Assembly (NCBI GenBank): GCA_937928635.1
Contig: CALFWM010000011.1
Location: forward strand, 124,001-188,000
Length of the DNA: 64,000 nt
Origin: an uncultured Sulfitobacter sp.
Lineage (GTDB): Bacteria; Pseudomonadota; Alphaproteobacteria; Rhodobacterales; Rhodobacteraceae
Direction: 5' to 3'
This document shows positions 46,514-54,803 of the stretch, piece after piece. Position 1 is the stretch's first letter. Each line of letters begins with the position of its first letter. The position numbers were made by a program, and so were the translations under genes. The notes under the pieces were generated by a model. The model ran no database searches. It was not told where the DNA came from and saw only the letters and a list, made by a program, of their open reading frames with translations.

Positions 46514-46729
46514 TCAGACCTTGTCTTTTTTGTCCGAGGCCACTTCGCCGTCGATCACGTCACTCTCTTCGGCCAGTTCTTTTTCGCCTTCGTTGATGCC
46601 TTTCTTAAAGCTGGTGATGCCTTTGCCCACTTCGCCCATCAGCGAGGAAATCTTGCCGCGTCCAAACAGCACCAAAACCACAACCGCAATCAGCAGCAGG
46701 CCCGGCAGGCCAATGTTCCCAAGTCCCAT
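46514..46729 (-). CDS. tatA: Sec-independent translocase subunit TatA
   Basis: A 71-residue pore-forming TatA: a short membrane helix (GLPGLLLIAVVVLVLFG), a hinge FGRGKISSLMG and an amphipathic helix (GKGITSFKKGI). The start at 46729 has a GGAGAG box; the open frame extends 108 codons further but that part is non-coding leader. First gene of tatA-tatB-tatC. Confidence 0.95.
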   Translation of the reverse strand: MGLGNIGLPGLLLIAVVVLVLFGRGKISSLMGEVGKGITSFKKGINEGEKELAEESDVIDGEVASDKKDKV

Positions 46730-46864
46730 GAAATCTCTCCTGTCATGTAATCGCACCGCAGGGCGCGCAATCTCGGCGTTCCTTTTACGCAAACCGGTCT
46801 TGGGCGCATAGCGGCAAAGCACTGAATTGCCGTCAAATTGATGGGTTTGGGAAAAAAACTGACC

Positions 46865-46910
46865 CTTGCCGCGTGCAACTGACAGGTTTATGTCAGTTGC
46901 ACGCGGCAAG
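46865..46910. promoter_or_regulatory. 46-bp perfect inverted repeat between tatA and the WYL regulator
   Basis: Two perfect 20-base arms (46865-46884 and 46891-46910) with a six-base centre GGTTTA. The inner core CTGACA-N6-TGTCAG looks like an operator dyad. It lies 84 bases before the WYL regulator start and 136 bases from the tatA start, in a divergent promoter region. Confidence 0.75.
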
Positions 46911-46923
46911 AGAGGCACCCCAC

Positions 46924-47004
46924 ATGATTGGCATGATCGACCCCGGCAGCGCGGTGATGAGCTACTCCGACATTCATTACCTGCACAAACCTGATGCGCC
47001 GTAG
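46924..47004 (+). CDS. Possible 26-residue leader peptide
   Basis: An ATG at 46924, 13 bases after the inverted repeat, opens a 26-codon frame ending at TAG 47002-47004; the WYL regulator start (46994) lies inside its last codons in another frame. An AGAGGCACC stretch upstream could be a weak ribosome binding site. It may couple translation of the regulator, or be a remnant. Coding status is uncertain. Confidence 0.3.
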   Translation: MIGMIDPGSAVMSYSDIHYLHKPDAP

Positions 47005-47659
47005 CGACCGCCTGTTTGACATCCTCCAGATCCTGCGCGACGGCAAACTGCACCGCGCGCAGGACATTGCCGCCCGGTTGGAGGTATCCACCCGCTCCAT
47101 CTACCGCGACATGGATACATTGGTTGCCGCCGGCGTGCCGGTGCAGGGCGAACGCGGTGTGGGGTATATGGTGACCGAAGAGATCACCCTGCCCCCCCTC
47201 AATCTGACCGTGGCCGAACTGGAGGCGTTGAACCTGGGCCTGGCCGTGGTGGCACAGGCCGCCGATGAAACGTTAAAAGCCGCCGCAGACACCTTGGCGG
47301 CAAAGGTCGATGCGGTGCTGCCCACCCGCACAATCGCGCAGGCGGATGCCTGGAAGTTTGAGGTCTATCCCTTTGCCGATGCCACGCGAAACCTTGCCCA
47401 CATGCCACTGCTGCGCGCGGCGATCAAGGCGCGTCAAAAGGTGCGCCTGACCTATACATCGCGCAAAGGGGCCGTGACGGGCCGGGTGATCCGTCCGCTG
47501 CATATGGAGTATTGGGGGCACGTCTGGACGATCACCAGTTGGTGTGAATTGCGCAATGATTTCCGTGTGTTCCGGCTGGACCTGATGGAAAGCACAGAGG
47601 CGCTGCCCGAATTGTTTGTGGATGAACCGGGAAAGCGGATTGAAGATTACGTGCCGTAG
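46994..47659 (+). CDS. YafY-type HTH/WYL transcriptional regulator
   Basis: A 221-residue regulator. The N-terminal helix-turn-helix is at residues 1-60 (RLFDILQILRDGK, VSTRSIYRDMDTLVAAGVPV), and the C-terminal WYL-type ligand domain runs from about residue 140 (KARQKVRLTYTSRKG, RPLHMEYWGHVWTITSWCELRNDFRVFRL). It probably binds the nearby perfect dyad and may regulate itself; this is inference. Its stop codon TAG is the first three bases of a palindromic repeat. Confidence 0.9.
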   Translation: MRRSDRLFDILQILRDGKLHRAQDIAARLEVSTRSIYRDMDTLVAAGVPVQGERGVGYMVTEEITLPPLNLTVAELEALNLGLAVVAQAADETLKAAADTLAAKVDAVLPTRTIAQADAWKFEVYPFADATRNLAHMPLLRAAIKARQKVRLTYTSRKGAVTGRVIRPLHMEYWGHVWTITSWCELRNDFRVFRLDLMESTEALPELFVDEPGKRIEDYVP

Positions 47660-47680
47660 GGTGCGCATTTACTGCGCACC
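47657..47680. repeat. Palindromic repeat supplying a stop codon, copy 2
   Basis: TAGGGTGCGCA and TGCGCACC arms surround an AT-rich centre. The leading TAG is the stop codon of the WYL regulator. Its reverse complement matches copy 1 with one difference. Confidence 0.8.
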
Positions 47681-47695
47681 GCTTGTCCCCATCAT

Positions 47696-47719
47696 GGTGC
47701 GCAATTAATGCGCACCCTA
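47696..47719. repeat. Palindromic repeat supplying a stop codon, copy 3
   Basis: GGTGCGCA and TGCGCACC arms are followed by CTA, which is the TAG stop of the minus-strand Lin0512 gene. It faces copy 2 across a 15-base spacer, so two convergent genes end in mirror-image copies. Confidence 0.8.
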
Positions 47720-48070
47720 CGTCAAACGCCAGTCCGTTTGCGGCGGCAAAAACGCCTCCACACTGGCCTGCGCCACAACGATGGTTTCGCCGTTGCTGTC
47801 CACATTCAATCCCCCCACAACGGCTTGCACCTCGGCGCGCCCACGGGGCAGTTTGGCTTTCAGAACCTCTAGGTCCAGCTGATCCGGCTCCTGCACGGCC
47901 ACCGTCACCTGCACGCGCATCTCCTCGTGTGACATCCCCGTCACCCCAAAAATCGGCAGGGAGGAATGGCGAAACGCATCCTCAATCGCGCGCAATGCGG
48001 CCTTTGTATAGTCCTGCCCGTGCAGGTCATTGCCCATGCCCATTTCAATGATCAAACGTTGTTTACCCAT
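47717..48070 (-). CDS. Lin0512-family protein (second of pair)
   Basis: A 117-residue small protein of the Lin0512 family (LIIEMGMGNDLHGQDYTKAALRAIEDAF, then a beta-rich C-terminal half). It is a paralogue of the gene directly upstream; both share the order 'EMGMG/EFGMG, DYT.AA.RA..DA, V..PD..D.EVLK'. Function unknown. The start at 48070 overlaps the end of its partner by eight bases, so they are co-translated and may form a heteromer. Confidence 0.82.
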   Translation of the reverse strand: MGKQRLIIEMGMGNDLHGQDYTKAALRAIEDAFRHSSLPIFGVTGMSHEEMRVQVTVAVQEPDQLDLEVLKAKLPRGRAEVQAVVGGLNVDSNGETIVVAQASVEAFLPPQTDWRLT

Positions 48071-48413
48071 CGGCCCGCTCCATGTTGAAGCCAACGGAAA
48101 GCGCCACATTCGCCATGATTGTCGGGTTTCCGGTGCCCTCGGGGCGCGGCACATCCAGACCGCCACGGGTGACATGCACGGTCACATCGCCGTAAGGAAA
48201 CACGGATTTGAGCACCTCTGCATCCACCTCATCAGGCTTTTGCACGCCCACATCCAACCGAATTTGCATGTCGGTTTTGTCAAAACCAAACAGTTCGGCC
48301 AGATTGATCGAATTGTGCCAAAGCGCGTCCTGGACGGCACGTTTTGCCGCTTGGGTATAATCCCCCCGCCGCAGGGACGATCCCATGCCAAATTCCACCA
48401 ATAACGTCTGCAT
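48063..48413 (-). CDS. Lin0512-family protein (first of pair)
   Basis: A 116-residue paralogue of the next gene, starting MQTLLVEFGMGSSLRRGDYTQAAKRAVQDAL. Its ATG directly follows the stop codon of the ABC ATPase gene with no spacer, and it overlaps the second Lin0512 gene by eight bases. Function unknown; association with an ABC ATPase gene is the main clue. Confidence 0.82.
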   Translation of the reverse strand: MQTLLVEFGMGSSLRRGDYTQAAKRAVQDALWHNSINLAELFGFDKTDMQIRLDVGVQKPDEVDAEVLKSVFPYGDVTVHVTRGGLDVPRPEGTGNPTIMANVALSVGFNMERADG

Positions 48414-49502
48414 CTAACCCTCCATCGGAAAAACAAAACACCGGTCCCGCCGGATGGTCAGCCACATGACGGAGCCGGGTTGCGGCAAAAACACATTGGG
48501 CACAGTGGCCTTCAGGATTGAGCCGTCGTGATCCATCCGAAATTCCACGAGGCTTTCGTTGCCCATAAAGCGCGCCCGCGCCACCACGCCGCGCGCCGCC
48601 GTGCCATCGCTGGCAGTGGGCATTGGCCCCTTGCCCGCCCGGTCAAAATCAATGCGCACATGTTGTGGACGAAACACGATGTTGACAGTGGTGCCATTGG
48701 GCACGCCGGGGGCCAGAAACCGGCCAAACGGCGTCATAGCAAGCGCGCCAGAAACCTCCGCGCGCAGCACATTGGCATCGGAAAAGAACGCAACGGAGGC
48801 CCGGTCCAGCGGGCGCGTGTAGACGTTATAGGGCGCACCCTGCTGCACAATTTTACCGTCGCGCATCAGCGCAATTTCATCTGCCATGCGCATCGCTTCA
48901 TCCGGTTCATGGGTGACCAGCAAAACGGCGGTGTCTTCTTCCTTGAGGATGCTCAGGGTTTCGTCACGAATGCCATCACGCAACCGGTTATCGAGCCCCG
49001 AAAACGGTTCATCCATCAGCATGATCCGCGGTCGTGGTGCCAGCGCACGCGCCAGTGCAACCCGCTGCTGTTCCCCCCCGGACAGCTGATGCGGATACCC
49101 GTCGATAAAGCGGGCAAGGTCCACCCGCTCCAGCAATTCCTGCACCCGTGCACGTTTTTCGCCCCTAGTGCCGGTTTTTAGGCCAAAGGCCACATTGTCC
49201 GCCACGCTCAGGTGGGGAAACAGGGCAAAGTCCTGAAACATCAGGCCAATTTCGCGCCGTTCAGGCGGGATACGAAACACCGTGTCACAGATCAGCGCCC
49301 CGTCCACGTGGATTGTCCCGCTGTCCTGCATCTCAACCCCTGCAATCATCCGCAGGGTCGTGGATTTGCCGCAGCCCGATGGCCCCAGCAGGCAGGTCAC
49401 CTGCCCCGGCATGATCTGCAATGACACATCATCAACCACCGCGCGCCCGTCATAGGCACGTTTCAGGTTCTTGATTTCAAGGCGGGGGATCGGGGCGGTC
49501 AT
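48414..49502 (-). CDS. ABC transporter ATPase, FbpC/PotA-like, orphan
   Basis: A 362-residue ATP-binding subunit. Walker A GPSGCGKSTTL is near residue 40, the signature LSGGEQQRVALARAL near 140, Walker B RIMLMDEPFSGLD near 160, and the switch His in VTHEPDE near 197. A C-terminal TOBE-like domain (from about 250) is typical of iron(III), spermidine or sulfate importers. No permease or binding-protein gene is adjacent, so its transporter partner is unknown. Last codon abuts the Lin0512 pair. Confidence 0.87.
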   Translation of the reverse strand: MTAPIPRLEIKNLKRAYDGRAVVDDVSLQIMPGQVTCLLGPSGCGKSTTLRMIAGVEMQDSGTIHVDGALICDTVFRIPPERREIGLMFQDFALFPHLSVADNVAFGLKTGTRGEKRARVQELLERVDLARFIDGYPHQLSGGEQQRVALARALAPRPRIMLMDEPFSGLDNRLRDGIRDETLSILKEEDTAVLLVTHEPDEAMRMADEIALMRDGKIVQQGAPYNVYTRPLDRASVAFFSDANVLRAEVSGALAMTPFGRFLAPGVPNGTTVNIVFRPQHVRIDFDRAGKGPMPTASDGTAARGVVARARFMGNESLVEFRMDHDGSILKATVPNVFLPQPGSVMWLTIRRDRCFVFPMEG

Positions 49503-49572
49503 GGGTATCCGATAGATTTACTCAGATAGAAGGGCTATCAGCGCTGGTCCCTGCCCGCAAGCGCGGCCACCC

Positions 49573-50694
49573 TCACGCGGTCAAATCAAACGCCGCGTCC
49601 GCCACATCAACGCCATTGACCTGCAAAATCACCCGGTGCACGCCGGGATAAAGCGTAAAGGTTGTCGCATCCCCTTTCAGGTTGTGATTTTTGCTGAGCT
49701 TCAACGGTTTGCCTGCCGCGATCTGGCTGACTTTGAGCTTGAACACCTTTTCCGCCGTCTTGCCCTGCGCGCGGGCAAACACGACGCGGTAATCGACCAT
49801 CACCGGCAGGTCTTGATCTGCGCCAAGTGTGCAGCTGATCTCCAACCGCTCCCCAATACGATAGCGTTGCGCACCCAATTCAAGGTTTGCGCGCACCGGC
49901 ACATCACGACGGTAGCCGAGCATCTGCAAGGCACCCGCATGGCCCTGTTTCACCAAGGTGCGCAGCGCATGCCGTGTCATCCACGCCAGTTCTTTGTCGT
50001 TCTGACGGCCCTGTTTTGCCCAGGATTGCAAGGTTGACACCACAAAGTCCGCTTGTGTTTTTGCAATATCATTCAGATGGTTGGCCACCGATCTTGTTAC
50101 GTAACGGGTTGGATCAGCGTGCAGGGTATCCAGCAACGGCAGGGTCTGATCCGTGGTCAATGTCACCGCCTTTGCCCAGGGCAGTTTGGGGCGTGTGCCC
50201 TCGCTCACCAACCTGCGCAGGTGATAGTTTTCATCCTCCGCCCATCGTGCCAGACGGGCCAGCGTCTGCTCTGGCCATCGGTTCAGAAAGGCGCGGATGT
50301 AAAACTCCATCGAAAACCGCTGCGTCGCTTCATAAAGCAGATCAAGCGCGCGATCCCGGTGATCCTCCAGCCCATGCCGCACAGCCAGGATGCCCGGCAT
50401 CGCGTGGATGAAATGCCCAAAATCATCGTCTGTCTTAGCAGGATCCAGAGCGGGCGGCATCGCGGCCTGTAGCTGATCCGCCATGGTTGGAAAATCAGCG
50501 GCCAATTGCCCCTCAAGGCAATCGGCCATCCACTCCATCCGCGCCATCAGCTCGCGGGATGGAAACCCCGCCAAGGCCTCTTGCACAAATTGATCTTCGT
50601 CAAAGCCGGGCACACCAGCGGCAAATTCTGCCGCCAGTTGGCGAAGTGTTTCTGCGTTAAACAGATGGTCTTTCAGTGAGAATTTCTCGGCCAT
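49573..50694 (-). CDS. DNA alkylation repair protein, HEAT-repeat (AlkC/AlkD-like)
   Basis: A 373-residue protein of the DNA alkylation repair superfamily. Helical repeats fill about residues 30-260 (RAFLNRWPEQTLARLARWAEDENYHLRRLVSEG is typical of this class), and a C-terminal beta-rich domain follows from about 280, which fits AlkC rather than AlkD. It would excise alkylated bases. The start at 50694 shares a base with the SDR stop (TAATG). The HEAT-plus-beta arrangement is seen; substrate is inference. Confidence 0.8.
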   Translation of the reverse strand: MAEKFSLKDHLFNAETLRQLAAEFAAGVPGFDEDQFVQEALAGFPSRELMARMEWMADCLEGQLAADFPTMADQLQAAMPPALDPAKTDDDFGHFIHAMPGILAVRHGLEDHRDRALDLLYEATQRFSMEFYIRAFLNRWPEQTLARLARWAEDENYHLRRLVSEGTRPKLPWAKAVTLTTDQTLPLLDTLHADPTRYVTRSVANHLNDIAKTQADFVVSTLQSWAKQGRQNDKELAWMTRHALRTLVKQGHAGALQMLGYRRDVPVRANLELGAQRYRIGERLEISCTLGADQDLPVMVDYRVVFARAQGKTAEKVFKLKVSQIAAGKPLKLSKNHNLKGDATTFTLYPGVHRVILQVNGVDVADAAFDLTA

Positions 50695-51473
50695 TACATG
50701 GTGATGTTGGTGGCACCACCATCCAGCAGCAAATTTTGCCCCACAATAAACCCGGCATGGGTGGAGCATAAAAACGCGCAGGCCGCCCCAAATTCCTGAC
50801 GCGTGCCATAGCGCCCGGCAGGAATCGTCGCGGCACGCTCTGCGCGGGCGTCTTCCAGTGTGATATTGCGCTGTGCCACCACGGCACCGTCCAAGGCATC
50901 GGCCCGGTCCGTGGCGTGAATGCCAGGCAACAGATTGTTGATCGTCACCCCTGATCCGGCGACCTGTCGCGAGGTTCCAGCGACATAGCCGGTCAGCCCG
51001 GTGCGCGCCGAATTGGACAGGCCCAGCACGCCAATGGGCGCACGCACGGACTGAGAGGTGATGTTAACCACCCGGCCCCAACCGCGATCCATCATGGCAG
51101 GCACCAGCGCTTTGATCAGTGCAATCGGGGCCAGCATATTGGCGTCAAGTGCGGCGATGAAATCGGACCGGTCCCAGTCTTTCCACATGCCGGGGGGCGG
51201 CCCACCTGCGTTATTCACCAGGATATCAACACCTTGCGCGGCTTTGATGACACCTGCCTGACCGTCTTGTGTGGACACATCCGCAGCGACCGTTGTGACG
51301 TTCACACCGTGTTCATCGCGCAAACGTGCAGCAGAGGCCTCCAGCGTCTCCGCCCCGCGGGCGTTCATCACAAGATGAACACCAGCGGCGGCCAGTGCTT
51401 CGGCACAGCCCAGCCCCAACCCTTTTGACGAGGCGCAAACCAAAGCCGTTTTTCCCTTGATCCCGAGGTCCAT
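50694..51473 (-). CDS. SDR-fold protein lacking the usual catalytic Tyr-Lys
   Basis: A 259-residue SDR-like protein. The cofactor loop is present in a modified form (CASSKGLGLGCAEAL). At the place of YxxxK the sequence reads LSNSARTGLTG, so both the catalytic tyrosine and lysine are replaced. It resembles the SDR subgroup described as beta-ketoacyl reductase-like without a full catalytic tetrad. Of two adjacent ATGs, 51473 has better spacing (seven bases) to the AAGGAG box. It overlaps the downstream repair gene by one base. Confidence 0.82.
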   Translation of the reverse strand: MDLGIKGKTALVCASSKGLGLGCAEALAAAGVHLVMNARGAETLEASAARLRDEHGVNVTTVAADVSTQDGQAGVIKAAQGVDILVNNAGGPPPGMWKDWDRSDFIAALDANMLAPIALIKALVPAMMDRGWGRVVNITSQSVRAPIGVLGLSNSARTGLTGYVAGTSRQVAGSGVTINNLLPGIHATDRADALDGAVVAQRNITLEDARAERAATIPAGRYGTRQEFGAACAFLCSTHAGFIVGQNLLLDGGATNITM

Positions 51474-51615
51474 CATCCATCTCCTTTTATTCAACTTGAA
51501 ACAGACCTATCACGCCCCGCGCGGGATGCCAGCAAAACACCCAAACCTTGACCCCGGAGGGCCACAATTCTACGTTTCTGTGACGGCACGCACGCGTTGT
51601 CCTGTGAGGTTATTG

Positions 51616-52629
51616 ATGGCCAAATCCCGCCCTGCCCCCGCCCAAAGCGTGCCCATTCTGCACGCGCGTTTCGTGCGCGCAACAGATGGGGCCAACATGG
51701 GTGATCCGGTTTCTTTTGCGGAGGAGCTGATTCTGGATGATGTTTATGAGGTCGCCGCCGATGCCAGACCTGAGCGCCTGTCCATCCAGACCTCAACCGC
51801 CAACAGTTTTTTCGTGGCAGAGGACACATCCGTCGGCACGCCGGGTGCGGCGCTTTTTCTGGACTCTGCGCTGACGTTCATGACGCGTGAGGGTCAAACC
51901 CAAGAGGCCCTGTTGCTGGTTGAAGTGGACGCCGACGGCAACGCCGCTGGCATATACCTGTTGCCCCTGTCCGCCATGACACCGCAAACGGAATACCGTT
52001 TGGTGGGCATCGACACGCAAACACCGTTGCAAAAATTCGCGCAGGTGGCTTGCGTGTCCTTCACACGCGGCACGCACATCACACTGGCCTCGGGCGAGCA
52101 ACGCGTGATCGAGGAGTTGCGCGTGGGCGACCGCCTTTTGACCCGTGATGACGGCGTACAGCACCTGCGCTGGATAGGGCAAAGCACCCTGCGCGCGGTG
52201 GGCGAATTTGCCCCGATCTGCATCACGGCGGGCACGCTGAACAATGAACATGATCTTGTGGTCAGCCCCGATCACCGGCTGTTTATCTATCAACGCACCG
52301 ATGAGGTTGGCGCGGGGCGCGCAGAGCTGCTGGTTAAGGCGCGTCATTTGGTCAACAACGATACAGTGCGCGTGCTGGACGGTGGATTTGTTGATTATTT
52401 TCAACTGCTTTTTGACAGTCATCAGATCATCTATGCCGAAGGGATCGCGGCAGAATCCATGCTGATCGACACCCGCACAAAACCCGTTTTACCCGATGAG
52501 CTTGCCGAGGCCATGGGAGATGTGATCCCCGGCCATTCAGATTTGCCCCATGCCGGTCTCGACGTGGAAAAGGGGCTGTTGAACCGCCCAGATGCCGCAG
52601 AACTGCTGCGCAAAGCCTCCACCAGATAA
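51616..52629 (+). CDS. Hint-domain protein with Ser in place of the nucleophile Cys
   Basis: A 337-residue protein of the Hint_2 type that is common in roseobacters. The N-terminal 140 residues form a separate domain without known likeness. The Hint fold starts at SFTRGTHITL (residues 148 on), with IEELRVGDRLLTRDDGVQHLRWIG and the histidine region VVSPDHRLFIY near 215. Relatives usually read CFTRGT; here Ser148 occupies that position. Hint folds normally self-cleave; Ser could still act. A GAGGT box precedes the ATG at 51616. Confidence 0.85.
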   Translation: MAKSRPAPAQSVPILHARFVRATDGANMGDPVSFAEELILDDVYEVAADARPERLSIQTSTANSFFVAEDTSVGTPGAALFLDSALTFMTREGQTQEALLLVEVDADGNAAGIYLLPLSAMTPQTEYRLVGIDTQTPLQKFAQVACVSFTRGTHITLASGEQRVIEELRVGDRLLTRDDGVQHLRWIGQSTLRAVGEFAPICITAGTLNNEHDLVVSPDHRLFIYQRTDEVGAGRAELLVKARHLVNNDTVRVLDGGFVDYFQLLFDSHQIIYAEGIAAESMLIDTRTKPVLPDELAEAMGDVIPGHSDLPHAGLDVEKGLLNRPDAAELLRKASTR

Positions 52630-52630
52630 G

Positions 52631-52648
52631 GGCGGGCCAAGGCCCGCC
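52631..52648. terminator. Hairpin terminator after the Hint gene
   Basis: GGCGGGCC and GGCCCGCC form an almost perfect palindrome one base after the Hint stop codon, with only two Ts following. A GC-rich terminator without a strong T-run. Confidence 0.55.
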
Positions 52649-52813
52649 TTACGCGGCAGCCTTCTGAGCGTTGCGGGGCCTGCGCCATGTATTGGCTGAC
52701 CGAAACCTTGCCACCAGCCCCCTGTCAGGTATGTGTAGCGCCAAATGACATCGCGTGACCCAACGCGAAGCCTGCTATTGGCACGACATTGAACATGAGG
52801 AACGGCGAGCAAC

Positions 52814-54433
52814 ATGCTGGATGAAAACAACAATCGCGCGCCCTTGCCCGCTGAAATCGCGCGGCGCAGAACGTTTGCGATCATCTCCCACCCGGATGCG
52901 GGTAAAACCACCCTCACGGAGAAATTTCTGTTGTTTGGTGGTGCGATCCAGATGGCCGGTCAGGTCCGTGCCAAAGGCGAGGCGCGCCGCACAAGATCAG
53001 ATTTTATGGCGATGGAAAAAGACCGCGGTATCTCCGTCTCGGCCTCTGCCATGTCGTTTGACTTTGCCTCACAGGACCGCAGCTTTCGCTTCAATCTGGT
53101 CGACACGCCGGGTCACTCTGACTTTTCCGAAGACACCTATCGCACACTGACCGCCGTAGACGCCGCCGTGATGGTGATCGACGGGGCCAAAGGTGTGGAA
53201 AGCCAGACCCAAAAGCTGTTTGAGGTCTGCCGCATGCGCGACCTGCCGATCCTGACGTTCTGTAACAAGATGGACCGTGAAAGCCGTGATGTTTTTGAGA
53301 TCATTGACGAAATTCAGGAAAACCTTGCCATCGACGTGACCCCCGCCAGTTGGCCGATTGGGGTCGGGCGCGACTTCATTGGGTGTTATGACATCCTGCG
53401 CGACCGCCTTGAGCTGATGGACCGCGCGGACCGCAACAAGGTTGCGGACAGTATTGAAATCAACGGGCTGGATGACCCCAGACTGGCCGAACATGTCCCC
53501 GCAGTCTTGCTGGAAAAACTGCTGGAAGATCTGGAAATGGTGCGAGAGCTGATGCCCCCGCTTGACCCAGCCCTGATGGCGGAGGGGTCCTTAACCCCCA
53601 TTTGGTTCGGCTCCGCGATCAACTCCTTTGGCGTTAAGGAATTGATGGACGGCATCGCCAAATTTGGCCCCGAGCCGCAAATACAAAAGGCTGAGCCGCG
53701 CCAGATTTTGCCCGAAGAAAAGAAGGTTGCCGGGTTCGTCTTTAAGGTGCAAGCCAACATGGACCCCAAACACCGCGACCGCGTTGCCTTTGTACGCCTG
53801 GCCTCCGGCCACTTTCAGCGGGGCATGAAAATGACCCATGTGCGTACGAAAAAACCAATGGCGATTTCAAACCCCGTGCTGTTTCTTGCCTCGGACCGTG
53901 AACTGGCCGAGGAGGCCTGGGCAGGCGACATCATCGGCATTCCCAACCACGGTCAGTTGCGCATCGGTGACACCCTGACTGAGGGCGAAGCCCTGCGTGT
54001 GACCGGCATACCCTCCTTTGCGCCTGAATTGCTGCAAGGGGTGCGCGCGGGCGACCCGCTCAAGGCCAAGCACCTTGAAAAAGCGCTGATGCAATTTGCA
54101 GAGGAAGGGGCGGCGAAGGTGTTCAAACCCTCCATCGGCTCCGGCTTTGTGGTAGGGGTTGTGGGGCAGTTGCAGTTTGAAGTGCTCGCCTCACGGATTG
54201 AGCTGGAATATGGCCTGCCGGTGCGCTTTGACAGCTCGCAATTCACCTCGGCGCGTTGGGTGAACGGTGATAAGCAAGCCGTTGATAAATTTAGCGAAAG
54301 CAACAAGCAGCATATCGCGTTTGATCACGACGGAGACATCGTGTACCTGACCCGCCTGCAATGGGACATTGACCGGGTTGAACGGGATTATCCTGACATC
54401 CGCCTGACGGCGACCAAGGAGATGATGGGGTAA
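52814..54433 (+). CDS. prfC: Peptide chain release factor 3
   Basis: A 539-residue translational GTPase that recycles RF1/RF2 from the ribosome. Motifs: G1 SHPDAGKTTLTEK near residue 23, G3 DTPGHSDFSEDTYR near 97 and G4 NKMD near 151. The C-terminal domain has FEVLASRIELEYGLPVRFD near residue 455. Normal length. The stop is at 54433; the gap to the next gene is 370 bases. Confidence 0.96.
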   Translation: MLDENNNRAPLPAEIARRRTFAIISHPDAGKTTLTEKFLLFGGAIQMAGQVRAKGEARRTRSDFMAMEKDRGISVSASAMSFDFASQDRSFRFNLVDTPGHSDFSEDTYRTLTAVDAAVMVIDGAKGVESQTQKLFEVCRMRDLPILTFCNKMDRESRDVFEIIDEIQENLAIDVTPASWPIGVGRDFIGCYDILRDRLELMDRADRNKVADSIEINGLDDPRLAEHVPAVLLEKLLEDLEMVRELMPPLDPALMAEGSLTPIWFGSAINSFGVKELMDGIAKFGPEPQIQKAEPRQILPEEKKVAGFVFKVQANMDPKHRDRVAFVRLASGHFQRGMKMTHVRTKKPMAISNPVLFLASDRELAEEAWAGDIIGIPNHGQLRIGDTLTEGEALRVTGIPSFAPELLQGVRAGDPLKAKHLEKALMQFAEEGAAKVFKPSIGSGFVVGVVGQLQFEVLASRIELEYGLPVRFDSSQFTSARWVNGDKQAVDKFSESNKQHIAFDHDGDIVYLTRLQWDIDRVERDYPDIRLTATKEMMG

Positions 54434-54803
54434 AGGCGCTTAAGGGTCCACAGGTTCTAGATACCCTGAATGCACGTAGCCGACGTAGCCCAACCGCGTG
54501 CGCACGCGCCATCAACGCCAAGCCGTTCCAAGATTGTGCGTTCGGGTAAAGAGCCGACTTTCTCACCCGCCGGGCTGCGCCGAAAGTTCAGTTTGGACGG
54601 TGACACGCCTGTGACCTGTGAGCGCATTTCGACACCGACGTCGCGGTGCCCTTTCAAAGTTGAATCAATAGATCCTTCCAAAAATATTCTCTGAAATGCC
54701 GTTAACCTAAATGAACGATTGCCGCTGGATAAACTTAAAATTGTCAACGTCCATCTACTAACTCAGTATTGCGCAGGGCCTGTGCAATCCGCACACTGCC
54801 CCA
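54434..54803. other. 370-base intergenic region after prfC
   Basis: Open frames of 74 to 96 codons exist on both strands (54470-54694 plus, 54457-54747 minus), but neither has a ribosome binding site, a hydrophobic core or recognisable motif. The proximal part is GC-rich, the distal 130 bases are AT-rich and probably carry the promoter of the next gene. It may hold decayed or repetitive intergenic sequence; I cannot assign it. Confidence 0.4.

Noticed and set aside
45168..46811. 547-codon plus-strand frame antisense to tatC-tatB-tatA
   Set aside because: It spans three conserved genes on the other strand, and the AAG-type repeat of tatB gives a repetitive [10 protein letters not shown] translation, an artefact of the Lys tail.
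54457..54747. 96-codon minus-strand frame after prfC
   Set aside because: A competing frame exists on the plus strand, no ribosome binding site or motif; kept only as part of the intergenic note.
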